A DNA stretch of 64,000 bases, from assembly GCA_038206235.1 (NCBI GenBank), contig JBBRBB010000004.1, positions 62,001-126,000 on the forward strand, written 5' to 3'. The translations under genes and the position numbers were made by a program. The notes below the pieces were generated by a model. That model did not search any database. It was given only the letters and a program-made list of their open reading frames with translations, and was not told the origin of the DNA. This document shows, one piece after another, positions 33,837 through 43,170 of this stretch (its first letter is position 1; the number at the start of each line of letters is the position of its first letter). Source of the DNA: JBBRBB01 sp038206235. Lineage in GTDB: Bacteria; Bacteroidota; Bacteroidia; Chitinophagales; Chitinophagaceae.

Positions 33837-33934
33837 AAAAATTTGATATTAACCAATTGTTGGTATGCGAGGAAAATAATTTATATCCCGGCATTATTTA
33901 TTTACATGATTTAATACGGGAAAGAATAATTTGA
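33833..33934 (+). CDS. Tiny ORF of 33 aa overlapping the previous one
   Basis: ATG at 33833 overlaps the TGA of the 45-aa ORF (ATGA), the usual sign of coupled translation. Peptide MKKFDINQLLVCEENNLYPG, then IIYLHDLIRERII. No family recognised. It ends 38 bases before the mannose-1-phosphate guanylyltransferase start. Confidence 0.35.
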   Translation: MKKFDINQLLVCEENNLYPGIIYLHDLIRERII

Positions 33935-33972
33935 GTTTAGAAATAACCTTGTTTACATAAAGATAGCTTGCG

Positions 33973-35055
33973 ATGAATGAACATTATTATGTGGCAATTT
34001 TAGCCGGCGGTTTAGGAACAAGATTTTGGCCAAAAAGCAGGGCAGCACGCCCTAAGCAATTTCTCGATATCCTTGATACAGGAAAAACCCTTATACAATC
34101 TACATTCGATAGATATGCGGCATTTATTCCGTCTGAAAATATTTATGTTCTTACAACGCAGGAATATTTTTCTCTTACAAAAAAACAGCTTCCGGATATT
34201 AAAGAAGAAAATATTCTTATAGAGCCAAGCCGAAAAAATACAGCCCCCTGTATAGCTTATATTTCATTCAAGCTTCAGCAAAAAGATGCGGAGGCTTCTC
34301 TTATAGTAGCTCCAAGCGACCATCTTATTTCTGATACCAAAACATTTGAGAAGGTTACGCTGCAGGCATTGGATTTTGCTAAGCACATGAAAGCATTCGT
34401 TACACTGGGCATTGAGCCTGCTTATCCTAACACAGGCTATGGCTATATTCAATACGAAACCCAACCCGTAGTTAATAATATTTTCAAGGTTAAAACTTTT
34501 ACTGAAAAACCAGATATAGAGCTTGCAAAAACATTCATTGCAAGCGGAGAATTTTTGTGGAATGCAGGGATTTTTATATGGCAGGTAAAAAATATTATCA
34601 AAGCATTTGAAATGTATCAGCCGGAAATGTTTGAACTATTTTCTACCGAGCAGGAAAAATTGAATACTCCTGAAGAAAAAAAAGCACTTGATTTAATTTA
34701 TGGTTTTTGCACCAATATTTCAATTGATTATGCCATTATGGAGAAGGCTCATAATGTGTATGTAATCCCTTCATCTTTTGGATGGAGCGATCTTGGCACA
34801 TGGAACAGCGCTTACAACAATCTTAAAAAAGATGTATTTGAAAATGCAGTAGCAGCAGATACTGTAATGATTATTGACTCTGCCCGGTCTATAATCTCTG
34901 CTCCGCATGGCAAATTGGTTGTGGTAGAAGGATTAGATGATTTTATTGTTGTTGATACCAAAGATGTGCTGCTGATATGCAAAAAAGATAAAGAGCAAAA
35001 TATTAAAGAATATCTTGCTGAAGTGAAAAAAAATAAAGGCGAAAAATATTTATAG
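33973..35055 (+). CDS. manC: Mannose-1-phosphate guanylyltransferase
   Basis: 360 residues. Nucleotidyltransferase signature GGLGTRFWPKSRAARPKQF at 12-30, then VAPSDHLI, the FTEKPD motif and NAGIFIWQ; the end IDFIVVDTKD-like part (DDFIVVDTKDVLLICKKD) is typical. It makes GDP-mannose from GTP and mannose-1-phosphate for polysaccharide or glycoprotein synthesis. It lacks the isomerase domain of longer ManC/AlgA enzymes. Followed by a strong terminator. Confidence 0.94.
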   Translation: MNEHYYVAILAGGLGTRFWPKSRAARPKQFLDILDTGKTLIQSTFDRYAAFIPSENIYVLTTQEYFSLTKKQLPDIKEENILIEPSRKNTAPCIAYISFKLQQKDAEASLIVAPSDHLISDTKTFEKVTLQALDFAKHMKAFVTLGIEPAYPNTGYGYIQYETQPVVNNIFKVKTFTEKPDIELAKTFIASGEFLWNAGIFIWQVKNIIKAFEMYQPEMFELFSTEQEKLNTPEEKKALDLIYGFCTNISIDYAIMEKAHNVYVIPSSFGWSDLGTWNSAYNNLKKDVFENAVAADTVMIIDSARSIISAPHGKLVVVEGLDDFIVVDTKDVLLICKKDKEQNIKEYLAEVKKNKGEKYL

Positions 35056-35078
35056 TGAGAGTATAAAATGGGAATTAT

Positions 35079-35115
35079 AAACCTCACAGGTTTTAAAAAA
35101 CCTGTGAGGTTTTTT
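35079..35115. terminator. Bidirectional intrinsic terminator
   Basis: AACCTCACAGG and CCTGTGAGGTT form a perfect hairpin (about 35080-35090 with 35101-35111), with A-rich and T-rich flanks on both sides. It lies between two convergent genes (manC-like and nadA) and can serve both. Confidence 0.93.
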
Positions 35116-35116
35116 G

Positions 35117-36130
35117 CTACTTTATCAACCCTGCCCTTTTACTAATATCAAGCATTCGCTGCATAGGCGCCAATGCTTCCAGCCTCAGCTTTTCCTCCAT
35201 AATAATTTCAGGCAATTCAAACTCCATGCACAGGTATAATTTTTCCAGTGTATTCAATTTCATGTGAGGGCATTCATTGCAGGCGCAATAATTTTCGGGT
35301 GGTGCAGGAATCAATGTTTTTTGCGGAGCATCTTTTTGCATTTGATAAAGAATGCCCGGTTCTGTGGCCACAATAAATTCTTTTGCATCATCCGTAATTA
35401 CATAATTCAATAACTGCGTTGTGCTTCCTATAAAATCTGCCTGTTGCAATACGGGTTCTTCGCATTCAGGATGTGCAATCAGCTTTGCATTAGGATGCCT
35501 GGCTTTTAATCTTATTATTTTTTGCAGACTGAAAATTTCATGTACCATACAGGCGCCGTTCCACAAAACCATATCTCTGCCTGTTTTCTTATTAAGATAG
35601 GCGCCTAAGTTTTTATCTGGCGCAAAAATGATGGGCTGCTCTTTTGGAATACTTTCAATAATTGCTTCGGCATTGCTGCTGGTGCAGATTAAATAGCTTT
35701 CTGCTTTTACATCTGCAGCGCAATTTATATAGCTAACCACAATATGGTTAGGATGCTTTGCTTTAAATTCACGGAACAAATCTATGGGCGTACTGTCTGC
35801 AAGAGAGCAACCTGCTTTTAAATCGGGCAATACTACCTTTTTTGTGGGGTTAAGAATTTTGGCGGTCTCAGCCATAAAATGCACACCTGCAAAAACTATC
35901 ATATCGGCATCTGTTTTTGCAGCTTGCTGTGCCAGGCCAAGACTATCACCAATATAATCTGCCACATCCTGAATATCAGGCTCCTGATAGTAATGCGCAA
36001 GCACTACTGCATTTTTTTTCTTTTTAAGCTGTTCAATTTCATGAAACAAATCAAGCGTTGGATCTACCTCTACATCCAGAAATCCTTTTTCAGCAATTTT
36101 ACCTGCTCCGTACACATTTACTTCTGTCAT
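35117..36130 (-). CDS. nadA: Quinolinate synthase NadA
   Basis: 337 residues. Typical segments VVLAHYYQEPDIQDVADYIG, GVHFMAETAKIL, PDLKAGCSLADS, NGACMVHEIF and the Cys-rich CACNECPHM. Cysteines in GCS, GAC and near the C-terminus ligate the 4Fe-4S cluster. It condenses iminoaspartate with dihydroxyacetone phosphate to quinolinate in NAD synthesis. The partner nadB is not in this window. Confidence 0.96.
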   Translation of the reverse strand: MTEVNVYGAGKIAEKGFLDVEVDPTLDLFHEIEQLKKKKNAVVLAHYYQEPDIQDVADYIGDSLGLAQQAAKTDADMIVFAGVHFMAETAKILNPTKKVVLPDLKAGCSLADSTPIDLFREFKAKHPNHIVVSYINCAADVKAESYLICTSSNAEAIIESIPKEQPIIFAPDKNLGAYLNKKTGRDMVLWNGACMVHEIFSLQKIIRLKARHPNAKLIAHPECEEPVLQQADFIGSTTQLLNYVITDDAKEFIVATEPGILYQMQKDAPQKTLIPAPPENYCACNECPHMKLNTLEKLYLCMEFELPEIIMEEKLRLEALAPMQRMLDISKRAGLIK

Positions 36131-36586
36131 ATTAATATATTATTATTTCTTTTTTTTAAATATCTATTACTATTACAAGGGTGAATAAGAGGATAAGTTT
36201 TTTATCCCCGTTGTGCAAAGTTAACTTCCATTTGGTTATGCACTATAATTCACAAAAGAATTCACCGCAATTATATACTCCCAGCATTGTTTTTATGGCG
36301 TTGTCCCCACCGGTTAATATTGTAAAGCAGAGATATTAAATAATTCAATTCACGTGATATGCACTGTTAATTAAGCCAACCGAAAATGTTAGCATCTTCT
36401 CAAAAATTTCGTTTCCTTAAAAAAACGAGAACTTATTACATAGTTATCCCAAAAATAATTGTAAGAAGATTCGCTTATCAACAATCATAAATGATTATTA
36501 ACAAGAAATAAAAGTGAAATAGGATGGGATATTTTTAAAAAACCAGCAACCCGAAAAAAACCAGATTTTAAAATAGTAAATTCCGG
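36131..36586. other. Divergent intergenic region between nadA and the PpiD-like gene
   Basis: About 450 bases, very AT-rich, without a gene-like frame. It should contain the nadA promoter; no clear operator palindrome or riboswitch fold recognised. Confidence 0.4.
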
Positions 36587-36594
36587 TATTTTTG
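36587..36594 (+). promoter_or_regulatory. -7 promoter box of the PpiD-like gene
   Basis: TATTTTTG matches TAnnTTTG, 29 bases before the start codon at 36624. Confidence 0.55.
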
Positions 36595-36623
36595 CCCTCC
36601 TCTAATAAAGAATATATAATAGT

Positions 36624-38738
36624 ATGTCAGTAATTCAACGAATCCGTGATAAAGCAACCTGGATTATTTTCGGCGCCATAGCATTGGCGCTCACTGCTTT
36701 TATTCTTCAGGATGCATTCATGCGCAAGGGAAGTTTTTTCACCAATACTACTACAGTGGGAAAAGTGAATGGAACAACGATTGCAAAAACAGATTTTGAC
36801 CAAAAGGTTGATTTTTATGAACAGGTTAACGGCGGACAAATGCAACGAGAACAATTAATTGGCAGCGTATGGGATCAAATGGTTAATGAAACAATAACCG
36901 GACAGGAATATGAAAAACTTGGACTGCAAGTAAATGCAAAAGAATTATCTGATATTCTCTTTGGAAGCAATCCGCCACAATGGATGCAGCAGGCATTTAC
37001 TGACCCTAAAACAGGTGTGTTTGATGTAAATAAGGCTAAGCAGCAATTCAATGAAATAAAAAAGAAGACCAACGACCCGCAGGTAGCCCAGATGTATGAA
37101 GCATATATACAGCCTACTATTGACCAGGCGCTTCGCCAAAAATATCAATCGCTTCTTTCGGGTGCTGTGTATGTGCCCAAGTGGATGGCTGAAAAAATGA
37201 ATGCAGATGCAAGCTTAATTGCAAAAATATCTTATGTAACTGTTCCATACACAACGATTGCAGACAGCACCCTTAAAGTAACGGACGATGAAATAAATGT
37301 GTATGTAAAAAAGCATAGTAAAGAATATGAGCGGGATGATGAGTCAAGAATTTTATCATATATAACATTTGATGCCGCTGCAAATGCCGCAGATACAGAG
37401 GTTGTAAGAGCACAACTAAAACAAATGCAACCCGAATTTGAAACTGCACCGGATGTAAAATCTTTTCTTACCTCAAAAGGAAGTGAATTGCCGTACTACG
37501 ATAGCTACAGAATAAAATCCGAGATTAAAGAACAGGGAACCGATTCCTCAATTTTTACATTATCCCCGGGAACCATATACGGTCCATATATAAATGGGGC
37601 TAATATGGTTTTGGCAAAACTGGCGGGCACAATGCAAATGCCCGATTCTGCAAAGGTGCGTCATATATTGGTTGCTACTCATCAGCAAGACCAGCAGGGC
37701 GGAAGCTTACAAAGAATAAGAGATGATGATGCAGCAAGAAAAAGGCTCGACAGTGCTATTGCTTTAATAAACAGCGGCGTATCTTTCGATTCTGTTTGTG
37801 CTGAATATTCTGATGACCCTGGCAGTAAAGATAAAGGCGGTCTGTACGATTATTTTCCTTCAGGGCAAATGGATGAAGCGTTTAATGACTTTGCTTTCAC
37901 ACATAAAACCGGCGATAAAGATGTAGTAAAAACTGTATACGGATTTCATTATATAGAGGTGCTTGGTCAAAGAGGGTTACACACAGGATACAAAATTGCC
38001 TACCTCGCAAAACCCATTGTTGCAAGTCAAGAGACTATCAATAATGCAAATACAGCAGCTACTCAATTTGCGGCTATGAGCCGGAATAAAACTCAGTTCG
38101 ATTCCAATGCCGCCAAAATAAAAAAGCTGCCACTGACATCACAGGAATTCAAAGAAAATGATTTTACTATACAAGGCATTGGCTCAAGCCGTGAATTAGT
38201 AAGATGGGCTTACGACCATAAATCAGGCGAGGTTTCTGAGCCTGTTCAGGTTGATGAAAAATATGTAGTAGCCCTTCTCGCCGGCATTAATAAAAAAGGT
38301 TTGCCCGATGCACAGTCTGTGAGAGCAGCAGCAGAGCCGCTGGTAAAAAGTGAAAAGAAGGCAAAGCAAATTATTGCAACAAAAATGAAAGGCAATACGC
38401 TCGAAGAAATTGCACGAAATGCCGGCGCCGCAGTGCAAGTTGCAGACAGTGTTTCATTCAGCTCATTTGTAATACCCGCTGTCGGAAATGAGCCATTTAT
38501 AATTGGGGCATCCTTCAATAAGCAAATCCAAAGCAAACCAAGCGCACCCATTGCCGGTATTACCGGAGTGTTTGTTGTAAAGGGTGAAGGCGTATCTGCA
38601 TCAGCAAATTTGACAAGCAGCGCTGAAGTGCAAAAATCAAACATTGTCAATATGCTGAAGCAGCAGATAAGCTATCGCTTTATGGACTTTCTTAAAAAAG
38701 CCTCTGATGTAAAAGATTACCGCTCTACTTTTTATTAA
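36624..38738 (+). CDS. PpiD/SurA-like peptidylprolyl isomerase
   Basis: 704 residues. N-terminal membrane anchor (ATWIIFGAIALALTAFILQDA), SurA_N-type chaperone region (VGKVNGTTIAKTDFDQKVDF ...), a parvulin rotamase domain at about 345-445 (VRHILVATH ... YSDDPGSKDKGGLYDYFPSG ... TVYGFHYIEVLGQRG) and a long C-terminal part that may hold a second degenerate domain. Helps folding of exported proteins at the outer face of the inner membrane. Single gene. Confidence 0.92.
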   Translation: MSVIQRIRDKATWIIFGAIALALTAFILQDAFMRKGSFFTNTTTVGKVNGTTIAKTDFDQKVDFYEQVNGGQMQREQLIGSVWDQMVNETITGQEYEKLGLQVNAKELSDILFGSNPPQWMQQAFTDPKTGVFDVNKAKQQFNEIKKKTNDPQVAQMYEAYIQPTIDQALRQKYQSLLSGAVYVPKWMAEKMNADASLIAKISYVTVPYTTIADSTLKVTDDEINVYVKKHSKEYERDDESRILSYITFDAAANAADTEVVRAQLKQMQPEFETAPDVKSFLTSKGSELPYYDSYRIKSEIKEQGTDSSIFTLSPGTIYGPYINGANMVLAKLAGTMQMPDSAKVRHILVATHQQDQQGGSLQRIRDDDAARKRLDSAIALINSGVSFDSVCAEYSDDPGSKDKGGLYDYFPSGQMDEAFNDFAFTHKTGDKDVVKTVYGFHYIEVLGQRGLHTGYKIAYLAKPIVASQETINNANTAATQFAAMSRNKTQFDSNAAKIKKLPLTSQEFKENDFTIQGIGSSRELVRWAYDHKSGEVSEPVQVDEKYVVALLAGINKKGLPDAQSVRAAAEPLVKSEKKAKQIIATKMKGNTLEEIARNAGAAVQVADSVSFSSFVIPAVGNEPFIIGASFNKQIQSKPSAPIAGITGVFVVKGEGVSASANLTSSAEVQKSNIVNMLKQQISYRFMDFLKKASDVKDYRSTFY

Positions 38739-38854
38739 ACCCGGTCTCACCGTTATTCATGTAGTAGCTCTGTTCTTTATTTAATATTCTTAGCATCCTT
38801 CTTTTAAAAGTTCTGGGTTAGGAATTTACAGGACTTTATTTTCTTTGTATTTGC

Positions 38855-39757
38855 ATGAACAATATTATCACGCATCATCAATGTCCTGTTTGCTTTAGCA
38901 ACCAAATACAAAAAGTATTTACTGCCAAGGATTACACGGTAAGTAAACAGGACTTTGAAATATTTCATTGTAATAATTGCTCAGCAAGATTTACTCAAAA
39001 CGTTCCCGATTTAGAATCAATAAGTAGATACTATCAGTCTGAAAATTATGTTTCACATACCGATGTAAAAAAAGGCATCATTAATAATCTATATCACTTA
39101 GTGCGTAAGTACACGTTGCTGCAAAAGAAAAGATTGGTGCAGAGTGTTTCAGGAAAAGATAAAGGCGCACTGCTCGATGTGGGTGCAGGCACCGGTGCAT
39201 TTGGTGCTGTTATGCATCAGGCAGGCTGGCAGGTTACTGCATTAGAACCAAATGAAACCGCAAGAGAAAATGCTAAATCAAATCAGGGAATTCTCTTACA
39301 TCACGTGAAAGAAATTTATCAGTTGCCTGCCAGTGCATTTGATGCAATTACACTGTGGCATGTATTGGAGCATGTGCATGAGCTTCATGAATATCTGAAT
39401 ATTTTTTATCAAGCTTTAAAACCCGAGGGCATTTTAATAATAGCTGTTCCCAATTATACCAGCTACGATGCGCAGTATTATAAAAACTCATGGGCTGCTT
39501 ACGATGTGCCGCGGCATCTCTATCATTTTTCTTTCCAAAGTATGCAGATGCTTTTGCGGCAACATGGATTTTATATAATGAAATACGAGCCACTATGGTT
39601 CGATAGTTTTTATGTCAGCATGTTAAGCGAGCAATATCTTACAGGGAAAAATAATTTTATAAGAGCTTGCTGGAATGGATTAGTGTCGAATATAAAAACA
39701 ATGAAAGATGTGAAAAAATGCAGCTCGGTTATTTATATTATTCGCAAACAAAAATGA
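38855..39757 (+). CDS. Class I SAM methyltransferase with N-terminal zinc ribbon
   Basis: 300 residues. N-terminal zinc-ribbon-like part with CPVC (8-11) and CNNC (about 37-40), then SAM motif I LLDVGAGTGAFGAVM and motif IV region DAITLWHVLEHVHEL. The C-terminus contains the AYDVPRHLYHFS segment common in C-methyltransferases of polysaccharide or sugar pathways (Methyltransf_23 type). Substrate unknown. Confidence 0.87.
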   Translation: MNNIITHHQCPVCFSNQIQKVFTAKDYTVSKQDFEIFHCNNCSARFTQNVPDLESISRYYQSENYVSHTDVKKGIINNLYHLVRKYTLLQKKRLVQSVSGKDKGALLDVGAGTGAFGAVMHQAGWQVTALEPNETARENAKSNQGILLHHVKEIYQLPASAFDAITLWHVLEHVHELHEYLNIFYQALKPEGILIIAVPNYTSYDAQYYKNSWAAYDVPRHLYHFSFQSMQMLLRQHGFYIMKYEPLWFDSFYVSMLSEQYLTGKNNFIRACWNGLVSNIKTMKDVKKCSSVIYIIRKQK

Positions 39758-39932
39758 AACTGTCACCCCCTATATATCCTGACCATTTTGATAATTTAAG
39801 TTTGCCAAACAAGAACGTAATTGTGATTGCTTTCATCCTTTGATATTGAGCAATGAAGAAAAATTTTTAATATTTCGAAAACACAGAATAAACTTCCGCA
39901 ACTTTCGGGTTTTATGAGGCCATCAACCTCAA

Positions 39933-39940
39933 TACTTTTG
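39933..39940 (+). promoter_or_regulatory. -7 promoter box of the Ada-like gene
   Basis: TACTTTTG matches TAnnTTTG, 20 bases before the ATG at 39960. Confidence 0.5.
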
Positions 39941-39959
39941 CGTTATAAAATTCAACAAA

Positions 39960-40808
39960 ATGAAAGTGCAGGAATATATCAATTACAACCGCATTGCAGA
40001 GGCAATAGATTACATCAAACAAAATTTTAAAACGCAGCCTGATTTAGATAATGTTGCAGAGAAGATACATTTAAGTCCGTATCACTTTCAGCGAATGTTT
40101 ACTGATTGGGCGGGAGTAAGTCCAAAGAAATTTTTGCAATATATAAGCGTTGAGTATGCAAAAAGTATTTTGAAAGACAAACAATCAACACTGTCTGATG
40201 CAGCGTTTGAAACAGGGCTTTCAGGCACAAGCCGCTTGCACGATTTGTTTATTAAAATTGAAGGAATGACACCCGGAGAATTTAAAAACGGTGGCGAAAA
40301 TCTTTTTATCAATTACAGTTATGCTGAAAGTCCGTTTGGTGATATATTGGTTGCTTCAACTCCCAAAGGCATTTGTTATATGGTTTTTGCCAACAGTGAA
40401 AAAGAAGCATTAAATGATTTGCAGAATCATTTTCCAAATGCACATTACAAACATATAGTTGACCTGATTCAGCAAAATGCACTTTACATTTTTACACACG
40501 ACTGGAGCAAGCTCAATCAAATTAAACTGCATTTGAAAGGAACAGATTTTCAATTAAAAGTTTGGGAAACACTTTTGAAAATTCCGATGGGAGAATTATC
40601 AACTTACAGAAACGTTGCTGAACATATTCAAACTCGGAAAGCATCAAGGGCAGTAGGTTCTGCAATTGGCGACAACCCTGTTGCATTTCTAATTCCTTGT
40701 CATCGGGTAATTCAATCAACAGGAACGTTCGGACAATATCATTGGGGAAGTATCCGCAAAACCGCCATGATTGGTTGGGAAGCTGCTAAAACACAGGTGC
40801 AATCATAA
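39960..40808 (+). CDS. Ada-like AraC regulator fused to O6-methylguanine-DNA methyltransferase
   Basis: 282 residues. AraC-type HTH at 10-110 (IAEAIDYIKQNFKTQPDLDN ... HLSPYHFQRMFTDWAGVSP), then a methyltransferase domain (about 118-275) with the acceptor IPCHRVI (Cys247) and the Arg finger region ASRAVGSAIGDNP. It repairs O6-alkylguanine by transferring the alkyl group to Cys247 and may act as transcriptional activator. The zinc-binding phosphotriester-repair domain of full Ada is missing and is encoded separately at 42344, so the adaptive-response sensor is split in two genes. Confidence 0.92.
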   Translation: MKVQEYINYNRIAEAIDYIKQNFKTQPDLDNVAEKIHLSPYHFQRMFTDWAGVSPKKFLQYISVEYAKSILKDKQSTLSDAAFETGLSGTSRLHDLFIKIEGMTPGEFKNGGENLFINYSYAESPFGDILVASTPKGICYMVFANSEKEALNDLQNHFPNAHYKHIVDLIQQNALYIFTHDWSKLNQIKLHLKGTDFQLKVWETLLKIPMGELSTYRNVAEHIQTRKASRAVGSAIGDNPVAFLIPCHRVIQSTGTFGQYHWGSIRKTAMIGWEAAKTQVQS

Positions 40809-40876
40809 CTCGCAAAAACCGGATTTTATAAATCATCTCTTTACAACAATTTTGCATCAGCAAAAAAAAATACAAA

Positions 40877-41602
40877 ATGAAAAAAACATTTATTTTAATT
40901 CATGGTTCATGGCATAGCTCATGGAACTGGCACAGAGTAATTCCGATTTTAGAAAACCAGGGTCACAAAGCAATAGCAATTGATTTGCCCGGCATGGGAC
41001 GAGACAAAACGCCAATCAACGAAGTGAAAATAAAAACTACCGTTGAAAAAATTTGCAATTTAATTGATGGTATAGATGGTAAAGTAATTCTTGTGGGACA
41101 TAGCAAGAATGGAATTATGATTTCGCAAGCTGCTGAATATCGTCCCGATAAAATTGAAAAACTTGTTTATCTCGCTGCCTATTTAATTCCTAATGGCAAA
41201 ACACAAAAAGAATATTCCGCGCAGGACACAGAGGGTATATTGAAACCTTATGTAACCATGTTCGAAGATCTGAATGCACATACCCTTCAACCTGAAATTT
41301 ATAAAGAAGGATTGTATGCAGATTGCGACGATTACATAACAGAACTTGCAAAACTTTTATTGAGCCATGAACCTGTTGAATCAGGAATAACGCCGTTGCA
41401 ACTAACAGAAAAAAATTATGGAAGAGTGCCAAAAGTATATATTGAATGCACAGAAGATAAAGCAGTAACGCCTTTCATTCAGAGAAAGATGTATGCAGAA
41501 ACACCTTGCGAAAAAGTGTATAGCATCACTGCAAGCCATTCGCCATTTTTCAGCAGACCAAAAGAATTAGTTGATATTTTGTGTGAGATAGCACAAAGCT
41601 AA
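40877..41602 (+). CDS. Alpha/beta hydrolase (esterase family)
   Basis: 241 residues. Oxyanion region ILIHGSWHSSWNWHRV, nucleophile elbow VGHSKNG (Ser about 76), acid in YIECTEDKAVTPF and final His in ASHSPFFSRP. Resembles the hydroxynitrile-lyase/salicylate-esterase (AB hydrolase 6) branch. Substrate unknown. It lies between alkylation-repair genes but need not belong to that pathway. Confidence 0.88.
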   Translation: MKKTFILIHGSWHSSWNWHRVIPILENQGHKAIAIDLPGMGRDKTPINEVKIKTTVEKICNLIDGIDGKVILVGHSKNGIMISQAAEYRPDKIEKLVYLAAYLIPNGKTQKEYSAQDTEGILKPYVTMFEDLNAHTLQPEIYKEGLYADCDDYITELAKLLLSHEPVESGITPLQLTEKNYGRVPKVYIECTEDKAVTPFIQRKMYAETPCEKVYSITASHSPFFSRPKELVDILCEIAQS

Positions 41603-41631
41603 TTTAGAAATAAATTTTAGCATTTTGCAAA

Positions 41632-42339
41632 ATGAAAAATATGAAAGAAAAACTTTCTGCTACTGGCAAACAGTAACAGAAGCAATGAATGAAAAAGGAT
41701 TTGCCGTTGTTCCAAATTTATTATCAAACAAGCAATGCACAGAGCTGATTCAGAATTACGACAACACAAATGCTTATAGAAAAACGGTAGTGATGGAACG
41801 CTATCGTTTTGGTTTAGGCGAATACAAATATTTCAATTATCCGTTGCCCGAACTTATTCAAACAATAAGAGAAAATGGATATCCAAAATTGGCACCGATT
41901 GCAAACAGTTGGATGAAAGTGTTGAACATTGACAAAATATTTCCTAATACATTTAAGGAGTTGCAGGAACGTTGTCATTCCAACAATCAACTAAAGCCAA
42001 CTGTATTAATTTTAAAATACGGTAAAGGCGGCACAACACTTTGCATCAGGATTTGTATGGAGATATATTTTTCCCTATTCAAACAGTATTTTTTTTGAAT
42101 GAACCCGATAAAGATTTTACAGGTGGTGAATTTGTTTTACCCAGCAAACGCCCAGAGCACAATCAAAAGCAATTGTGCTGAAACCAAAGAAAGTCGATAT
42201 GCTGATGTTCACTACCAACTTCCGACCTATGAAAGGAAGCAAAGGTTATTATCGGGTGAATATGAAACATGGGGTAAGCGAATTGCATAGCGGAGAACGG
42301 CACACATTGGGAATAATTTTTCATGATGCATTAAGCTGA
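41632..42339 (+). pseudogene. 2OG-Fe(II) oxygenase gene with three frameshifts
   Basis: The protein is readable in pieces: MKNMKEKLSATG from ATG 41632; then WQTVTEAMNEKGFAVVPNLL through LKPTVLILKYGKGG in another frame; then from about 42040 HQDLYGDIFFPIQTVFFLNE and FTGGEFVLPSKRP; then from about 42142 RAQSKAIVLKPKKVDMLMFT to GERHTLGIIFHDALS ending at 42339. The HQD and the final H/R segments are the iron and 2OG sites of a prolyl-hydroxylase-like oxygenase. At least three indels make it non-functional as written. It sits in the alkylation-repair island. Confidence 0.78.
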
Positions 42340-42343
42340 TAAA

Positions 42344-42595
42344 ATGATTAAGCATATAGACATCTCAACCGAACAATTAAGAAACAAAATCAGGCAGAAT
42401 GAAATCTGTTACGGTGGAAACAAAAAATTAAAAATTTACGGAACCCTGCAATGCAAATCGGGTAAACGAATGAAAAAAGAGAATCGAGAATTTTTTGTTT
42501 CTGAAAAAGAAGCAAGTAAAAACGGTTACCGACCTTGCGGACATTGTATGAAAACAGCATATAAAAAATGGATTTATTCAACACAGAAACAATAA
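42344..42595 (+). CDS. Stand-alone Ada zinc-binding domain
   Basis: 83 residues matching the N-terminal metal-binding domain of Ada: YGGNKKLKIYGTLQCKSGKR with the first Cys, and GYRPCGHCMKTAYKKW with the CGHC pair. In Ada this domain takes methyl groups from DNA phosphotriesters on a zinc-bound Cys and switches on transcription. Here it is a separate protein downstream of the AraC/MGMT gene, perhaps acting in trans or relict. It overlaps the AlkB scrap by 28 bases. Confidence 0.82.
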   Translation: MIKHIDISTEQLRNKIRQNEICYGGNKKLKIYGTLQCKSGKRMKKENREFFVSEKEASKNGYRPCGHCMKTAYKKWIYSTQKQ

Positions 42596-42651
42596 CCAAT
42601 TTATTGCCATGCGATGGAGTTGTAAATTACTACGGAAAAGTTGTGAAGTAA
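42568..42651 (+). pseudogene. alkB: AlkB N-terminal scrap
   Basis: 27 residues (MDLFNTETITNLLPCDGVVN then YYGKVVK) closely resemble the N-terminus of AlkB-type DNA dioxygenases and then stop. Another in-frame tail, LTPDVTRHYNRDDVFEFSLK, is readable at about 42705-42774 but is not clearly AlkB. The catalytic part is absent, so AlkB has been deleted here. Confidence 0.6.
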
Positions 42652-43170
42652 AAGGAAGTCCCAACACTACCTTTTTTTGACCTGACAGGTTGAAATTGCG
42701 AAAGAGCAACTGACGCCTGATGTTACCCGACATTATAACCGGGATGATGTTTTTGAATTTAGCTTGAAAAAATAACTATTGCCACAGATTCACAGATTGA
42801 AAGAAAGGTTCGTGCTGTTCTCTGCGGGCTGAAATGAAATATAGAAATTCAAGGCATGCTGTTTGCTTTCTTTACCTTCTATATAACTTTTCATAGGTTG
42901 GATGAATTACATGTGTTTGAAAATTAACCTTATGACCTTAGTAACCCAATCGTGATTATGTTTTTACCTTATTTCCGGAAGAAGGGAGTAGGTTTTTTTA
43001 AATTTATATGTGAAGTGTTACCAAGGTTTATAAGGTTTTTTTATGCGCCATAAATATTTTTAATTTTATTTTTTTTTTTGATTATTATAATCACACATAT
43101 TATATTTGCACATACAATAAATATTTCAAACCTGTTTGCCGACAAGGCAAGCAATTAAAAAGTAAAAAGT
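42652..43170. other. Degenerate non-coding stretch with a long inverted repeat
   Basis: Contains the remains of a short coding tail (to 42774) and then non-coding DNA. The notable element is an inverted repeat of about 20 bases at 42926-42945 and 43017-43037. No gene recognised. Confidence 0.5.
42926..43037. repeat. 112-bp element with ~20-bp inverted termini
   Basis: Left arm AACCTTATGACCTTAGTAAC (42926-42945) and right arm GTTACCAAGGTTTATAAGG (43017-43035, followed by TT) are near-perfect reverse complements with two or three differences. Could be a MITE-like element, or a large terminator-like hairpin before the T-run at 43036-43042. No target-site duplication seen. Confidence 0.5.

Noticed and set aside
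42099..42290. 63-codon ORF
   Set aside because: It lies inside the frameshifted oxygenase gene in a frame that does not give the oxygenase sequence.
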